The notes beneath the pieces are model-generated. The model searched no databases and was not told the origin of the DNA. It saw nothing but the letters and a program-made list of their open reading frames with translations. This document shows, one piece after another, positions 35,068-46,734 of a stretch of 64,000 nucleotides of DNA. The position numbers and the translations under genes were made by a program. Position 1 is the stretch's first letter. Every line of letters starts with the position of its first letter. Origin of the DNA: Lactuca virosa (Eukaryota > Streptophyta > Magnoliopsida > Asterales > Asteraceae); assembly GCA_928212115.1 (NCBI GenBank), contig CAKMRJ010003334.1, positions 31,837,746 to 31,901,745 of the forward strand. Direction: 5' to 3'.

Positions 35068-36911
35068 CTATTAACAATTCTTGAAACTGAGAAAATAACT
35101 CTTGCATTTCGGGATATTCTAGTCGATATGGTGCTCTAGGTATGGGGGACAACATCGAGAGTAAGATCTATATGGAACTCAACTTTTTGTTCAGGAGGAA
35201 CGCCTGACAAGTTCTTGGGGAATACGTTAGGGTACTCGCGGACTACTGGGACATCGTCGATCGTGGTTGTCTTCTTCTCCGATATACTATCCACCACATA
35301 TGTTAGGTACCCTCTACAACCATGTTGTTTGTATTTCCTTGCTTTAGCTGCGGAACAAATAATCATCTTCCTCTTCTCGCCATGTATGATCAGTTCTCCC
35401 CCACTTAGGTTTTGAGCACATACTAATTGTCTTTCATAATTGATTAGGTCACAATGTCGTCCCGACCAATCCATGCTTACTATTACACTGATTTCACCGA
35501 AGGGAATATGAATGAGATCAATGGGAAATTTCACATTTAGAATTTCCAGGGTGCAGTCCTTCAAGACTTGAGACACGCGGATCTCTGGATCATCAACGAT
35601 CTCCACAACCAATGGTTTTTCCAAAGCACCCATGGCAATGCTAAAGTTCTTGCTAAATGCAACGAACACGAAGGAACAACTTGCTCCAGAATATAAACTA
35701 ACAAGTACGGGCATAGAATTTACAAGATAAGTACATGACATTACATATTTATTCATAATAAGGGAAGAAAATAATATAACATAATAACTTAGTAAAAGAA
35801 ATGAAAAGGTACCTGACGCCACATTAGTTACTACTGCTGCTTCTTCTGCGGTGAGCTGGAACGCCCTTGCCTTCACCTTTGGGGCCTCTTGCTTCTTTTG
35901 GACACTCTGACTTGACATGCCCAAATTGCTTGCAATCAAAACATAGCTTGGAAGGCGTCTTGCATTCTCTATTCATGTGACCAGTCTTTCGGAACTTATA
36001 ACACACGTCTGTCCCAGCCCCACACTCCCCAGGCTGATTCTTTGGACATTTAGCACAAGGGGAATACTTCGGCTTGAATCCGATTTTGTTCTCTGAGGGC
36101 TTGAACTTCTTGTTTGTATGGTGTGAGGCTTGCGTCACTTTCCTCTTGTGGTCGAGCATCTCCAACTCCGATTATCTGACACACGCTATCTCGGTCTTCT
36201 CACTGAGAGTCTTACATTTTACAATGACAACAAAATCTCTAATATTTGCCCTTAGCACATTTACATAGTGCAACATCTTCATATCTTCAGTACTCACCAG
36301 ATTTAGGCAAAAGAGCGCTCTCTCCATGAATTTGTTAGTGATCTCATTCACTGACTCGGTGGTTTGCTTCATAGTCAGAAGTTCCTTTGCCATCATGTTC
36401 ACTTCCACCAGTGATACATACTCCTTTCTGAGCATCCCCTTAAATTCCTTCCAGGTTATAGATTCCACTTCCTCTTCAGTACGGAACTTTGTCATCAGAC
36501 CCCAACAATCTCTTGCCCCATCACGCAGTAAGATCGTAGTTGAGGGCACTTTTGCCTAAGCAGGGAAAAAACTGGTACGAAAAGCACCTTCAACATCAGC
36601 CAACCATCGACTGCTCACCAATGGGTCCTTTTCCCGTGGAAAAGTGGCGGTTTACAGTCCGTAAAATCTCGGTACTTCCAGCCACTTGAAGATCCTTGGC
36701 TCATCCCTTTGGCATTCTGTATTGCAACAACTATTTTCTCATCAATATGATCTGCCACTACAGTTCTAATCTGCTCAAATAGTCCTGGAAATATCTCTTG
36801 GATAGCTTCACGTACTTTACTCGCCACTATCTCTCTGATATTGGGTGTCTCAGATCCGTCGAGTCCATTTGATGGCCTGCCCCTAGTGTTCACCATTTTC
36901 TGAAAATGCAA
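35068..36911 (-). pseudogene. Gypsy gag-protease-RT fragment, truncated
   Basis: Minus-strand blocks in order. Gag at 36896-36172: MVNTRGRPSNG start, a RDGARDCWG core and a TTESVNEITNKF block. Two CCHC knuckles within 36165-35900 (CYKFRKTGHMNREC and CFDCKQFGHVKSEC). Protease at 35720-35540 with LYSGASCSF, where the family has an LFDSGA-type motif, so the catalytic Asp is lost. Then the PVVREYPNVFP linker and the first RT residues (APYRLEYPEMQEL) up to about 35068, where it stops. RT core, RNase H and integrase are missing. Several frameshifts (near 36560, 36170, 35870, 35130). An AT-rich insert lies between gag and protease (35735-35812). Confidence 0.85.
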
Positions 36912-37645
36912 TTTGTATAATTAGAACATTAATACTTTAATCATTATATATTTACTTCTTTGACTTTAATCATTCATTTATTTCCTTTACAATCACCCAT
37001 CAGTTCCTTGGGGTTTTTCGTGATTCTTCCCGACTCAATTGTCGATCATGTGCTTCAAATAGTATGGTCCCTTACTACCTTTCACACCGACATATATTTG
37101 TTCTGAGAGATCACACAAAACTCCCTTACTAACATGATGGTTGTAATAGTTATCTACTTATTTGCCATTTTATTATTCTTGGTTTCCATAAGTATACATT
37201 CCTATTCTAGCATTTCATATTATCTCATTTTTTTCCATATAGGCAATACAAACGGTGGATGCATGATGATGCATACCCCCGAACCAATACAAGCTTTTGA
37301 GAAATTGATTCTATCCTAAAACCACAACCTAACAAGGAATAGGAAGTAATCAGTTCTCTAAACCTACATGATCCTAGAGGTAAACAATCATGGCATTCAA
37401 GATATATGCCACCTATAAAGGTCATCAGAGTACTACTAAAACACATACTTCACATAAGGCACGTATATAGCACATAAGCACATAAAAATCATAGGCACAT
37501 ATGCATCATAAACACATAGGCATTAGAATAGGAAATTTGTAGCATCTATATGCATTACATATATCTTAGCAGTTTTACATAAGACTTATTCTGAGTAAGT
37601 GGCTCACTACACGTTGATGAAACCATTAAGTAGCACTTACGAGTG
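36912..37645 (-). other. Gypsy leader remnant
   Basis: Non-coding. The AGTATGG.CCC-TACTACCTTTCACACC stretch at 37050-37090 corresponds to the leader sequence seen at 38000, 55110 and, on the plus strand, 46590. Confidence 0.6.
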
Positions 37646-37803
37646 AATTTGGTTGATTTCTCCATTGGTTTTCCATATTTCTACAACATAAGTTGTTAGG
37701 TTTCTCGAGAAAATTTTCACTCGCTTATCTAAAAATTTTCTCGAGAAACCTAACAACTTCTGTTGTAGAAATATGAAAAACCAATGGAGAAATCAACCAA
37801 ATT
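37646..37803. repeat. Perfect-type inverted repeat (72-bp arms, 14-bp loop)
   Basis: Arms 37646-37717 and 37732-37803 are complementary at 70 of 72 positions. The arm ends in AATTTGGTTGATTTC and the centre is CTCGAGAAAATTTT. It sits at the junction between two partial gypsy leaders. Confidence 0.95.
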
Positions 37804-38655
37804 GATTCTATCCTGGCTGCCAGCTTGCGATCCTAACCCGAATCCAGTCTCAAGACGTCTCGTAACCACCATTCTGATAATACACCAGAGGGATCTCGTA
37901 AAATCCATATGATAACAGGGAACTAACTCCCAACCAAACCCTAGGGGTTGTGACTTCCTTGCTACGCGTATGGGTCATGTGCTTTCAGTAGTACGGGCCC
38001 ATACTACCTTCCACACCTACCCATATTTGTCTCAAGTATCATCACAACGCCCTAACAATATACATAAACATGGCGAGCGCTCAATCCTGACTCCTAGAGG
38101 AATGCTAGATATCTCATAACTGGCCTACCGACCTCACACAACCCACCCATGAAATTCCACCAACCCTGCAGCACTCTTCTATGCTAACCATACATAACGC
38201 TGGACCCTATAGACTTTTGAATACCTGATCCTACCCTAAGCCCTTCATCAAACAAGAACAGGAAATAAGGCCAAACGAATCATTCTTAGGCTATAAGATC
38301 TTAATTATGTACGGTCGTGATGCATACACTAAGCAACTACAGTAATGATGTCAATTTCATATACAGAAAAATCCTAGGCTATCAGGCATCATATAATCAG
38401 GCAATTCTATCATGCAATTCCGGAAGATCCCTAGCCTAGTACTAGCATGTTGTTCTAACATATCACATAAATCAAATAATCCGTAAGGTATTTTGGGGTC
38501 TATCCGCGAGCTCCGACTGATCGTACACTTGCATCCTCCTTTATTATTTTGTAAACATTTTAAGAAAATCTTTTTAAAATATTGTCCTCGGTTTGAGACT
38601 GGAGACATGCGAGTGTTTCCTCCAATTCACTCAAACCAAGGCTCTGATACCAACT
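37804..38655 (-). other. Second gypsy leader with primer-binding site
   Basis: Contains the conserved leader block (38000-38030), the PBS-proximal stem-loop (38592-38635) and the tRNA-iMet primer site TGGTATCAGAGC at 38641-38652 (minus). It belongs to the LTR at 38656; its gag side is cut off at the inverted repeat. Confidence 0.75.
38592..38635 (-). ncRNA. PBS-proximal leader stem-loop, gypsy copy 1
   Basis: Minus strand: outer arms TTTGAG / CTCAAA, inner arms TGGAG / CTCCA and ACA / TGT, loop around CTCGCA. Same position and outer arms as at 41506, 45939 and 55853, with different inner arms. Confidence 0.5.
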
Positions 38656-41260
38656 TGTAACATCAATAAAAATCATGCCAAATTTAAACTTTTTAAAACA
38701 TTTCAAACCAATTGATTATTACAAAACTTGTTTTCAAAAGAGTTAAGTGTCAGAGTATCCCAGAATCAAATCATCAAAACCATAGGAGGTGCACGATCAC
38801 GCCTTTGCCTTCCCGCGATCATCATAAGTACCTGAAACAAAATCAACAACTGTAAGCACGAAGCTTAGTGAGTTCCCCCAAAATACCAACGTCATACAGA
38901 TATAACCATATCATATAAACAAACACAACATGCATAATGAGCCATCAGTCTGACTGGACCGCCTCGCAGGCCATCAGTCTATCTGGACCGCTTTCCGAGC
39001 CATCGGCACGTCTGGACCGCCTCTCAGGGCCTTCCGCCTATCCGGACCGCTCGTCGGGACTTCGGCCTGACTAGTGTGCCCTAACCGGGTTTGTAGTCTA
39101 CCCGGTCCGCCATGGGTATCTTGGCCTTCAGCACAAAGCAGGACCTGCCTCAACCCAATCCCCAACCCAACAAACATGTGCACATAAATATCATACACTA
39201 GCATTCAAGTACATATAGTCATACAGATCTAACAGATCACTAACATGGAAACCATCCTATAACCAGGATACCGATCTAACCGATCAATAACATAGCAACC
39301 ATCCTATAACCAGGATACCGATCTAACCGATCTCTAACATAGCAACCATCCTATAACCAGGATATTAATCTAACAGATTACTAACATAACAACCATCCTA
39401 AACCCAGGATATCAATCTAACAGATTACTAACATAGAAACCATCCTAAAACCATGATGCAAATCATAAAGGGCCGGCCTTGGTGCCGTAGACCCTGTTAA
39501 TATAGTGAGAAGAACTCACCTGGCACTGCTGAAGTCCCGCGAATAAAACTCCAGCTGTTGGTTGACAGATTCTCGAACTGTCAACATCAAAATAACACCC
39601 GATTAATAATTGGGTTCCAATACATAACCACGAGTCCATTCTTGGGGTAAAAGACTACTTACCCCAACCTAGCTCAATTAAAGTCCAAGGCCCAACTCCC
39701 ACTCCAAGGCCTAAAAGTCAAGTAATGGGCCAAAGCCCAACATATGGCCCAATTTTCCAAATTGGGCCCAGACCTCTACATGGTCTTACCTTAAGGCCCG
39801 TCCATTTATTCTAGTACAAACTCTTAGTATTCCAATGGCCCAGTATCTCATAATCATCAAGGCCCAAATATGTCCCACCTATGGCCCAATTTTCAAAATT
39901 GGGCCCAAGCCTTTCAATGGGCCTTATCCTAAAGCCCATCTAAATATTCTAATTCATATGCTTGTTCTTGGATGACCCATCATTAACCCATTCACCAAAG
40001 CCCAAAAGAAAGGCCCAAGTAAAATTAGGGTTTTCACATGAAATGACGATTAGGGTTAAGTATTTCTTACTTAAGCCATTAAGGACTTAATCCACTAAGT
40101 CCAATATTGACTTAGGTTAATTGCAATTGATTATTAATTAATATTTTAAGTTTAGTAAATAATTCCAGTGCGGGTCCCGATTAATCCATAATCCATATAT
40201 CCAAAATTAGGGTTTCCAACCCAATCACAACCCAATAGGCCCAAAAGCTAGTCTTTAGATCAATTAGGGTTTCATTAGGCCCACTAGGGTTTCATAAGTC
40301 GGGCTCCACCCACTACCACCTAGGGTACTGGTGGTCAACGCTGGCTCACGGTGGTGGTTATGGTTTTAGTCCATTTTGTCCAAGCATCCCAAACGAAATC
40401 TAAACACAAACAAAGCACACCGCCACCCAACACGGCGACTGGTGGCGGCAGCCACCACTTCACGGTGGTGGTTATGAGTTTTTTTATTATTCTAGCACCG
40501 ATTACAATATTTCAATGCAAAATCACAAATAACATACACACACACTAATTCAAACACACACACTCAGCCACCCTTATGGTGGCCGGCGGTGGCACATGGC
40601 GGCAGCCACCACCTCACGGTGGTGTTGGTGACTTTTCCGTGAACTCCGGCCAAACAAAACACCATACACGACAAGCACAGCAGCAGAAGAGAAATATACA
40701 CTTGCGTCTTTGCTCGAAAAGCGAACCCAACACCCACCTGTGGTGGGCAGCGATGATAGTGGGCGAAACAGCCGGTCAACAGCGGTGCTTACGGGTCCCA
40801 ACAACAGCAATGAAGAGGTTGAACGGAGGGTTTCGCCTTCGATGGAGAGGAATGATCGGCTACTGAACATGTTCGTCCGGTCTCCCTACGTCCACAGAGT
40901 CGGGCTCGAACTCTTGCTTCACCGACGATGAGAGCAGCGGCAGTGAGGCGTCAGCTGAAAGAAGGGAAGAAGGAGGAATGGTCGGAACAGCAACATCGGC
41001 AGCCACACGACCACTGTGGCTCCATCTTAAAAAAAATGGTACAGCAGAGACCGGAGATGACGCACCGACTACACCCGAATGTCGCCTACAAACCCTCGTC
41101 GGTCTTGGTAGCCCTTGTCATGAAGAAGGAGGTACCACCGGTTGTCTTCGTCGGTCGGAAAACAAGAGGAAAGGGGGTGGTGGCGGCGGCTGGAGGGAGG
41201 GAGGTGAGGTGATGGTAGCAGCCAAATAGAGCATTAGGGTTAGGGTTACGGGAGATCTAA
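38656..41260 (-). repeat. Gypsy LTR (family 2), mosaic, minus orientation
   Basis: The PBS-side end TGTAACATCAATAAAAATCATGCC matches the solo LTR family at 19023. Contains the 46-bp AACCATCCTATAACCAGGAT repeat (39225-39450). From about 39530 to the end it instead resembles the LTR at 41569-43802 (GTCCCGCGAATAAA..., CCACCCACTACCACCT...). GC-rich CGGTGG tracts near 40300-41200 produce long open frames on both strands that I consider non-genic. The upstream edge is truncated against a gag fragment. Confidence 0.7.
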
Positions 41261-41264
41261 CAAC

Positions 41265-41568
41265 TCTTGCGCCAACTCCTGCGCCTCAATCTCCTGGGCA
41301 CACTCTGCCCAGAATCTGTTCTAAAAGTCATCCCATGACATAGCATCAACCGCATCATCACTCAACCTTCTACCAACCTCTTTCCATCAATCACGTGCCC
41401 TATCCTTCAGGAGGCAGGAAGCAAGTCGGTCCTTGTCCCCTTTCGAGACTACGACTGGTACGAAAATATTGGCGACACACTCGAGAGTGTGCCTGAATCC
41501 CTTAGTTTGAGTTCAGACACACTCGAGAGTGTGCCCGAATCCCTCAAACCAAGGCTCTGATGCCAACT
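41265..41568 (-). pseudogene. Gypsy gag fragment and leader with primer-binding site
   Basis: 41265-41480 (minus) matches the gag segment at about 54450-54650. It is joined directly to the PBS-proximal leader by an internal deletion at 41475-41485. A PBS-like TGGCATCAGAGC is at 41554-41565 (one difference from the iMet site), and the stem-loop at 41506-41548. Confidence 0.75.
41506..41548 (-). ncRNA. PBS-proximal leader stem-loop, gypsy copy 2
   Basis: Outer arms TTTGAG / CTCAAA, inner arms CACACT / AGTGTG with CTCG loop. The inner hairpin is repeated at about 41474-41493 at the deletion junction. Confidence 0.5.
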
Positions 41569-41844
41569 TGAAACATCCCAAAATACAGTCTAAAAATTTC
41601 GTTTTAAACCATTAATAAAACCATAACTATCATATCATAAATCGTGTATCTCAAAAATATCACAATATATGTCAAATATATCAGAGTATAAACATCCCAG
41701 GCTGAACAAATGGTGTGTGCACTGCAATCTTCCCGAGCTCCTTTTTTAAAAACCGAAGTACCTGAAACCAAAACTGAAAATTGTAAGCACGAAGCTTAGT
41801 GAGTCTCCCCAAACTACCACATACCATACACATAATCATGCTAC

Positions 41845-42240
41845 TGAGAGATACGGGCCCCGACCACACTCAAGGAGATACGGGCCCCGCCCACACTCCG
41901 CTGACTAGGAGATACGGGACCCGCCCACACTCCACTGACTAGGAGATACGGGCTCCGCCCACACTTTGCTGACTAGGAGATACGGGCCCCGTCCACACTT
42001 CGCTGACTAGGAGATACGGGCCCCGTCCACACTCCGCTGACTAGGAGATACGGGCCCCGCCCACACTCTGCTGACTAGGAGATATGGGCCCCGCCCACAC
42101 TCAACCAATCATGAGATACGGGCCCCACCCACACTTGAATAATAATGAGATACGAGCCCCGCCCACACTCAGCTAATAATGAGATACGTGCCCCGCCCAT
42201 ACTCAGCTAATAATTAGATACGGGCCCCGCCCACACTCAC
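41845..42240 (-). repeat. 34-bp tandem array in LTR, about 11 copies
   Basis: Unit GAGATACGGGCCCCGCCCAC plus ACTCCGCTGACTAG. Copies at the right end have the spacer AATAAT instead. The same array occurs at 56195-56460. Confidence 0.95.
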
Positions 42241-44008
42241 ATATATAAAAAAACACATACAAGTATCACACAGATAACAAGTATAGCAATCCAACAATCT
42301 AACTGATATCTATACTCTGGTAATAATGAGATAAAGGCCCCGCCCACACTCCGTGTTCCTATCAAGAACATATAAGCTACACGGTCCAGCATTGGTGCCT
42401 TAGACCCATTCCTACTGGAAGAGGACTCACCTCGCACTGCTGGAGTCCCGCGAATAAATCTTTGGCTGCTAGCTGACAGATCCCTAGACTGTCAACATCA
42501 AAATAAAACACAATTAACCATTTGGGTTTCCAATGTATAACTCTAAAATACACACTTGGGGTAAAAGGACCATTTACCCCTAACATAGCTTGGTCCAAGA
42601 CCAAGGCCCAACTCATACTCTAGAGGCCCAAAATACCAATAGTCAACCAACGCCCAACTATGGCCCAATTTTCCAAATTGGGCCCAAACCTCTACATGGT
42701 CTTGCCTTAAGGCAACCATTTATTCTTGATCCATCACTTGACATTCTGATGGTTCAATATCTCATAATCATCAAGGCCCAGTTATGGCCCATCTATGGCC
42801 TAATTTTCCAAATTGGGCCCAAAACTTTCCAATGGGCCTTATCCTAAAGCCCAATCCAATATTCTAGTCTATACTTGTTCTTGGATGGCCCATCAATAGT
42901 CCGAACATCTAGGCCCAACAGAAAAGGCCCAACTCAAAACCCAATACAATTAGGGTTTTCACATGAAATGATGATTAGGGTTAAGTGTTCTCACTTAACC
43001 CATTAAGGACTTAACCCATTAAGTCCATTATTCCACTAAACCATCATACAATGGAATCAACATAGGTCATAACTTTAGTCCACTGGTCCACACGCGGGTC
43101 CCGATAGGTCCAAACAAACATTTTCTAAAATTAGGGTTTCTCTAAACCCTAATTAGGGTTTTCAAGCCCAAAAACGAACAAGCCTAGTCCAAGGTTAATT
43201 TTTTAGGTCCATTAGGGTTCTACTAGGTCGGGCACCACCCACTACCACCTCGGGCAACGGTGGTCGACGGCGGCTCACGGCGGCAGGTGGCGCAGCCACC
43301 ACCTTACGACGGTGGTGGCGGGTTTTTCCTCAATCCGCCAAAAAGCTTAAACTATCCCCATTTTCTACTAAAAACATTCACACACCACATCCTACATGCA
43401 CAACCACCACCATGCGGCGGCAGGTGGTGGCGAAACGGTGGCAGCCACCACCATGAGGTGGTGGCGGCGGGTTTCTGGCCAAATAACCCACATATAAACC
43501 TCACAAAAGCAACAGTCAACTTATACATTTGAAGATACAAACCTACAGCCACCGCCTATGCGGCAGGCGTCGCCGGAAAACGCAACAACGACCAATGGCC
43601 ACCGGCGGCAGCGAAACATACCTGACACCGAACATGAAGAGAGGAACAAAGGGGAAATGAGATGTAGTGCCTTACCGAGAACCTTCAGGTCACGTAGGAC
43701 CCACGCAACAACGAACGCAGCTGTAGTCGTCGGTCTCAGTGGCTCTTCGGGCTTCCCTTACGTCTCCGACAGCAGCAAAGAGGTGGTGCTCGTTGGCGAG
43801 GCAGCAGTGTAGCACCTGGTTCTTGGTATGTATTTTTATTTAAGTATTTTTGCATTTTTGGCCTTGGACTCGGCGAGTTGAAGGACCAACTCGCCGAGTA
43901 GAAGCAGGATGAGGCGCGGGATTTAAGTGATGGACTCGTCGAGTCGGGTCCCGGACTCGACGAGTAGACTCTGACTGGACAAAAACCCTAATCCGAGGGT
44001 TTGCACCC

Positions 44009-44016
44009 TATTTAAA
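44009..44016 (+). promoter_or_regulatory. TATA-box-like motif of 5' LTR
   Basis: TATTTAAA about 200 bp into the LTR, preceded by the paired CTCG-N-CGAG motifs. The expected transcription start is a few tens of bases downstream. Confidence 0.55.
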
Positions 44017-45442
44017 CAATGTTATGACGGCCACAACGTCCCTTATGCTCCCAGAACACCTCTCATTGAAACCCTAGCCGTTATTGAAGCAATCTAAGCC
44101 TTGTTGGTGGATTTTGGTGCTTGTGGTCTTAAGAATGAAGGAGAAAGGCTTGAGGAAGCAAGTAAAGACCAAGGGAACCCGAGTTTGTGCACCTTCTACA
44201 GTTCATTGAAGGTAAAAAGCTGTAACCTTGCTCTTTCATTTGTTAGATCCCTTTTTGGGGAGATTTAGGGCTTTTATAAGCCACTTTTGATGGCCAACCA
44301 TGTTTGCAAACATGGTTGGGGGTTAGAGCTTCGGAATCACGTCATTAAAGGAGTCACAAGGCAGCTGGGGACTGCTTTTGCACCCATGAAAGGCCCCATG
44401 CATCTTAAGAGCTTGTTTTATGTCTTTTTGAGCTCAAAGTCCCATGCAAGCACGTAAAGTTTGTAACTTTACGTGCTAGATCGATTATAGAAGTTTGGAT
44501 CTATCTTTTGATCAAAGGTTGTATATCAGAATTCAAGGATTTACAATGTGGACATGACTGACTCGGCGAGTCCGTTCTTGGACTCGACGAGTCCGAGGCT
44601 TTGAGCCCCATATCTGTTGAGAGTCAAAGGAACCCAGTTGAGTGTTAGAAGAGTTGTAATCGGATAGGAAGAGTTGCCCAATGTATTGGACGTGATTTTA
44701 GACCTGGAGTTCATGGGACTCGACGAGTGCTAGAACAGACTCGGCGAGTCCAAGGCAATCTTCTTAGGGATGAAAATGAACTCGACGAGTTGTTCATCAA
44801 CTCAGCGAGTCGAGGACAGAACTTGTTCATCAGATGAAGGTGAACTCGACGAGTTGTTCATTAACTCGGCGAGTCGGATGAGTTTCATGCGATGTTCATG
44901 TGAGGGAGGAACTTGTCGAGTTGACGGCCCAACTCGACGAGTCGGGTCATGGATAAGGACGAGTAAAGGGTGATGGACTCGGCGAGTTGACGGCCCAACT
45001 CGGCGAGTCGGGTCAACTTGAAGTTGACTTTGACTAGACTTGGACTGACCCTGCTTAGGGTTGTACTGGCTGTGTGTTGACTTGAAGGTCGTCGTGTAGG
45101 GATCGAGGAGTCGAAGGGAGTCGACTTGTGCGCCGAGGATAATTCAAACACTGCACGACATTGAGGTGAGTTACCTTCCAGTAGGGGTGGTTCTAAGGCC
45201 ACAATGTCGGCCCACCAAAGAGGAGTATTTTGTAAGATGATTGTCTTTGTGATAATTATCTTGGTTTGGTTATGTGCTTTGGTCACGAGTATTATCTGCA
45301 TGATATGTTACGTGTATAGTAGGGATTAGGATCCCTGACAGCGGCCCTTAGGGCCGTGGGGTAGGTCAGTACCCGGATATGCCTGACTGAATGATTGTAC
45401 CTTGTTGTTGTATGCTAGTGGTAGGGGGTGGAATAGTCCCCA

Positions 45443-45604
45443 GTTACCGGTTGAAAGATACCGATGACAGTTACCGGTTGAAAGATACCGATGATGGTTA
45501 CCGGTTGAAAGATACCGATGACGATTACCGGTTGAAAGATACCGATGTTGGTTACCGGTTGAAAGATACCGATGATGATTACCGGTTGAGAGATACCGAT
45601 GATA
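45443..45604 (+). repeat. 27-bp array, 6 copies, in 5' LTR
   Basis: Unit TTACCGGTTGAAAGATACCG plus ATGAxxx. Last unit has GAGAGATACC. The array recurs, expanded, at 51337-51700. Confidence 0.97.
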
Positions 45605-45921
45605 TTGTATGGTATGTGGTATGATGGGGGAACTCACTAAGCTTTATGCTTACGGTTTCGGTTTTGGTTTCAGGTACCTCTTCGTCTAAGGGGGAAAGAG
45701 TCGGCGGCGTAGCATCGCATCACACACACACACATATGATTTCCGCATGGAGTTTTCTGGGATTGTACTCTGATATGTTATTATTCTATGGCTTGGGTTT
45801 TCAGACATGATACATTGTTTTATGAGATGATGTGTTTTCACAGTATTTTCTTATGAATGTTTTTATGTGTTGGTTAATTAGAAAGAAATTTTTTGGACTC
45901 GAAATTTGGGATGTTACAAGT

Positions 45922-45933
45922 TGGTATCAGAGC
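45922..45933 (+). other. Primer-binding site of Tekay-like element
   Basis: TGGTATCAGAGC, complementary to initiator tRNA-Met, three bases after the LTR. Confidence 0.95.
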
Positions 45934-45938
45934 CCTGG

Positions 45939-45981
45939 TTTGAGGGATTCGGACACACCCTCGGGGGTGTCTGGACTCAAA
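45939..45981 (+). ncRNA. PBS-proximal leader stem-loop, gypsy copy 3
   Basis: Outer arms TTTGAG / CTCAAA. Inner hairpin 45952-45971: GACAC / GTGTC then CCC / GGG with a TC loop. It differs from the CACACT / AGTGTG pairs in the minus-strand copies but keeps pairing. Confidence 0.55.
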
Positions 45982-46734
45982 TTGAGGGGCTAAAAGGTTT
46001 TTACAAGGAAAAATGGTTTTCTAAAATCTAAATGGAAGGATTTTAAGAAAGACGAAGTGTGTGATGCATGCGACCGGCCGGGCTCAAGTAAGTTTTCCCC
46101 AAGATACCCATACTTGATATGTTATGCTATATGGTTTTGATTCAGAAAACTGCGTGCTACAATAGGACTAAGGATCTAGGAGGATGCCTTGTGTGCCTGA
46201 TATATGATTCTGAGAATTGCATGCTAGTTAGGGCTAAGGATCTAGGAGGATGCCTTATATGCCTGTTGTATGAGCTGTATGCTAGGACTGTTTAGTCAGC
46301 AGTAGGATGGCCTGTGTAGGTTATGCCTGATTTGGTTACCCAATGCTCAAATGTTGCTTGCTTTGTGCTATGGGGGTTCTGGCCACCTTCAACTAGCTAA
46401 GGAACGGATATGTAACAGTATCCGCAAGTTAGTTAGGGGAAAGTGGTGGGGACTCCTAATGCAGCTGATGGCGGAGGGTAGGTCGGAGAGTGCCCTAGGA
46501 AAACCTAGGATGAGGTCAGTGGAAAGGGGTAACGGTGAAAGGGACTTAGTGAAGTCGAAGCAGTCCTTGAGGAAAGCACGGATAGATGTGGAAGGTAGTA
46601 TGGGCCCGTACTACTGGAAGCAGAGGATCCGTACTCGAATCAAGGAGGGCCTAGATGGAACCGGGAACCTTGGAAAGTGTGTTAGGCCTCTTGGAAGTAT
46701 GTATGATCCTGACATTTATGCGTGTATTTTCAGC

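Larger units (their letters stand above)
43808..45918 (+). repeat. 5' LTR of Tekay-like element
   Basis: 2111 bp, TGTAGCACCTGG...GGATGTTACA. CTCG-N-CGAG motifs cluster at 43867-43965 and 44560-45010, on both sides of the TATTTAAA box at 44009-44016. A 27-bp array lies at 45443-45604. Confidence 0.95.

Noticed and set aside
40564..41229. Several open frames around 40.6-41.2 kb on both strands
   Set aside because: They lie in the CGGTGG-rich U3 part of a gypsy LTR and match no protein family.
41845..42240. CRISPR-like regular repeats (here and the 27-bp arrays)
   Set aside because: Units are contiguous without unique spacers and lie in plant LTRs.
45326..45637. Minus-strand open frame with nine-residue repeats (RYLSTGN type), also at 51364-51729
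   Set aside because: It is a by-product of the 27-bp array (27 = 9 codons) inside a gypsy LTR. No start context or relation to a protein family.
46351..46734. N-terminal 128 codons of the open frame preceding gag
   Set aside because: Corresponds to the non-coding leader in related elements. The family-like Gag start is the ATG at 46735.
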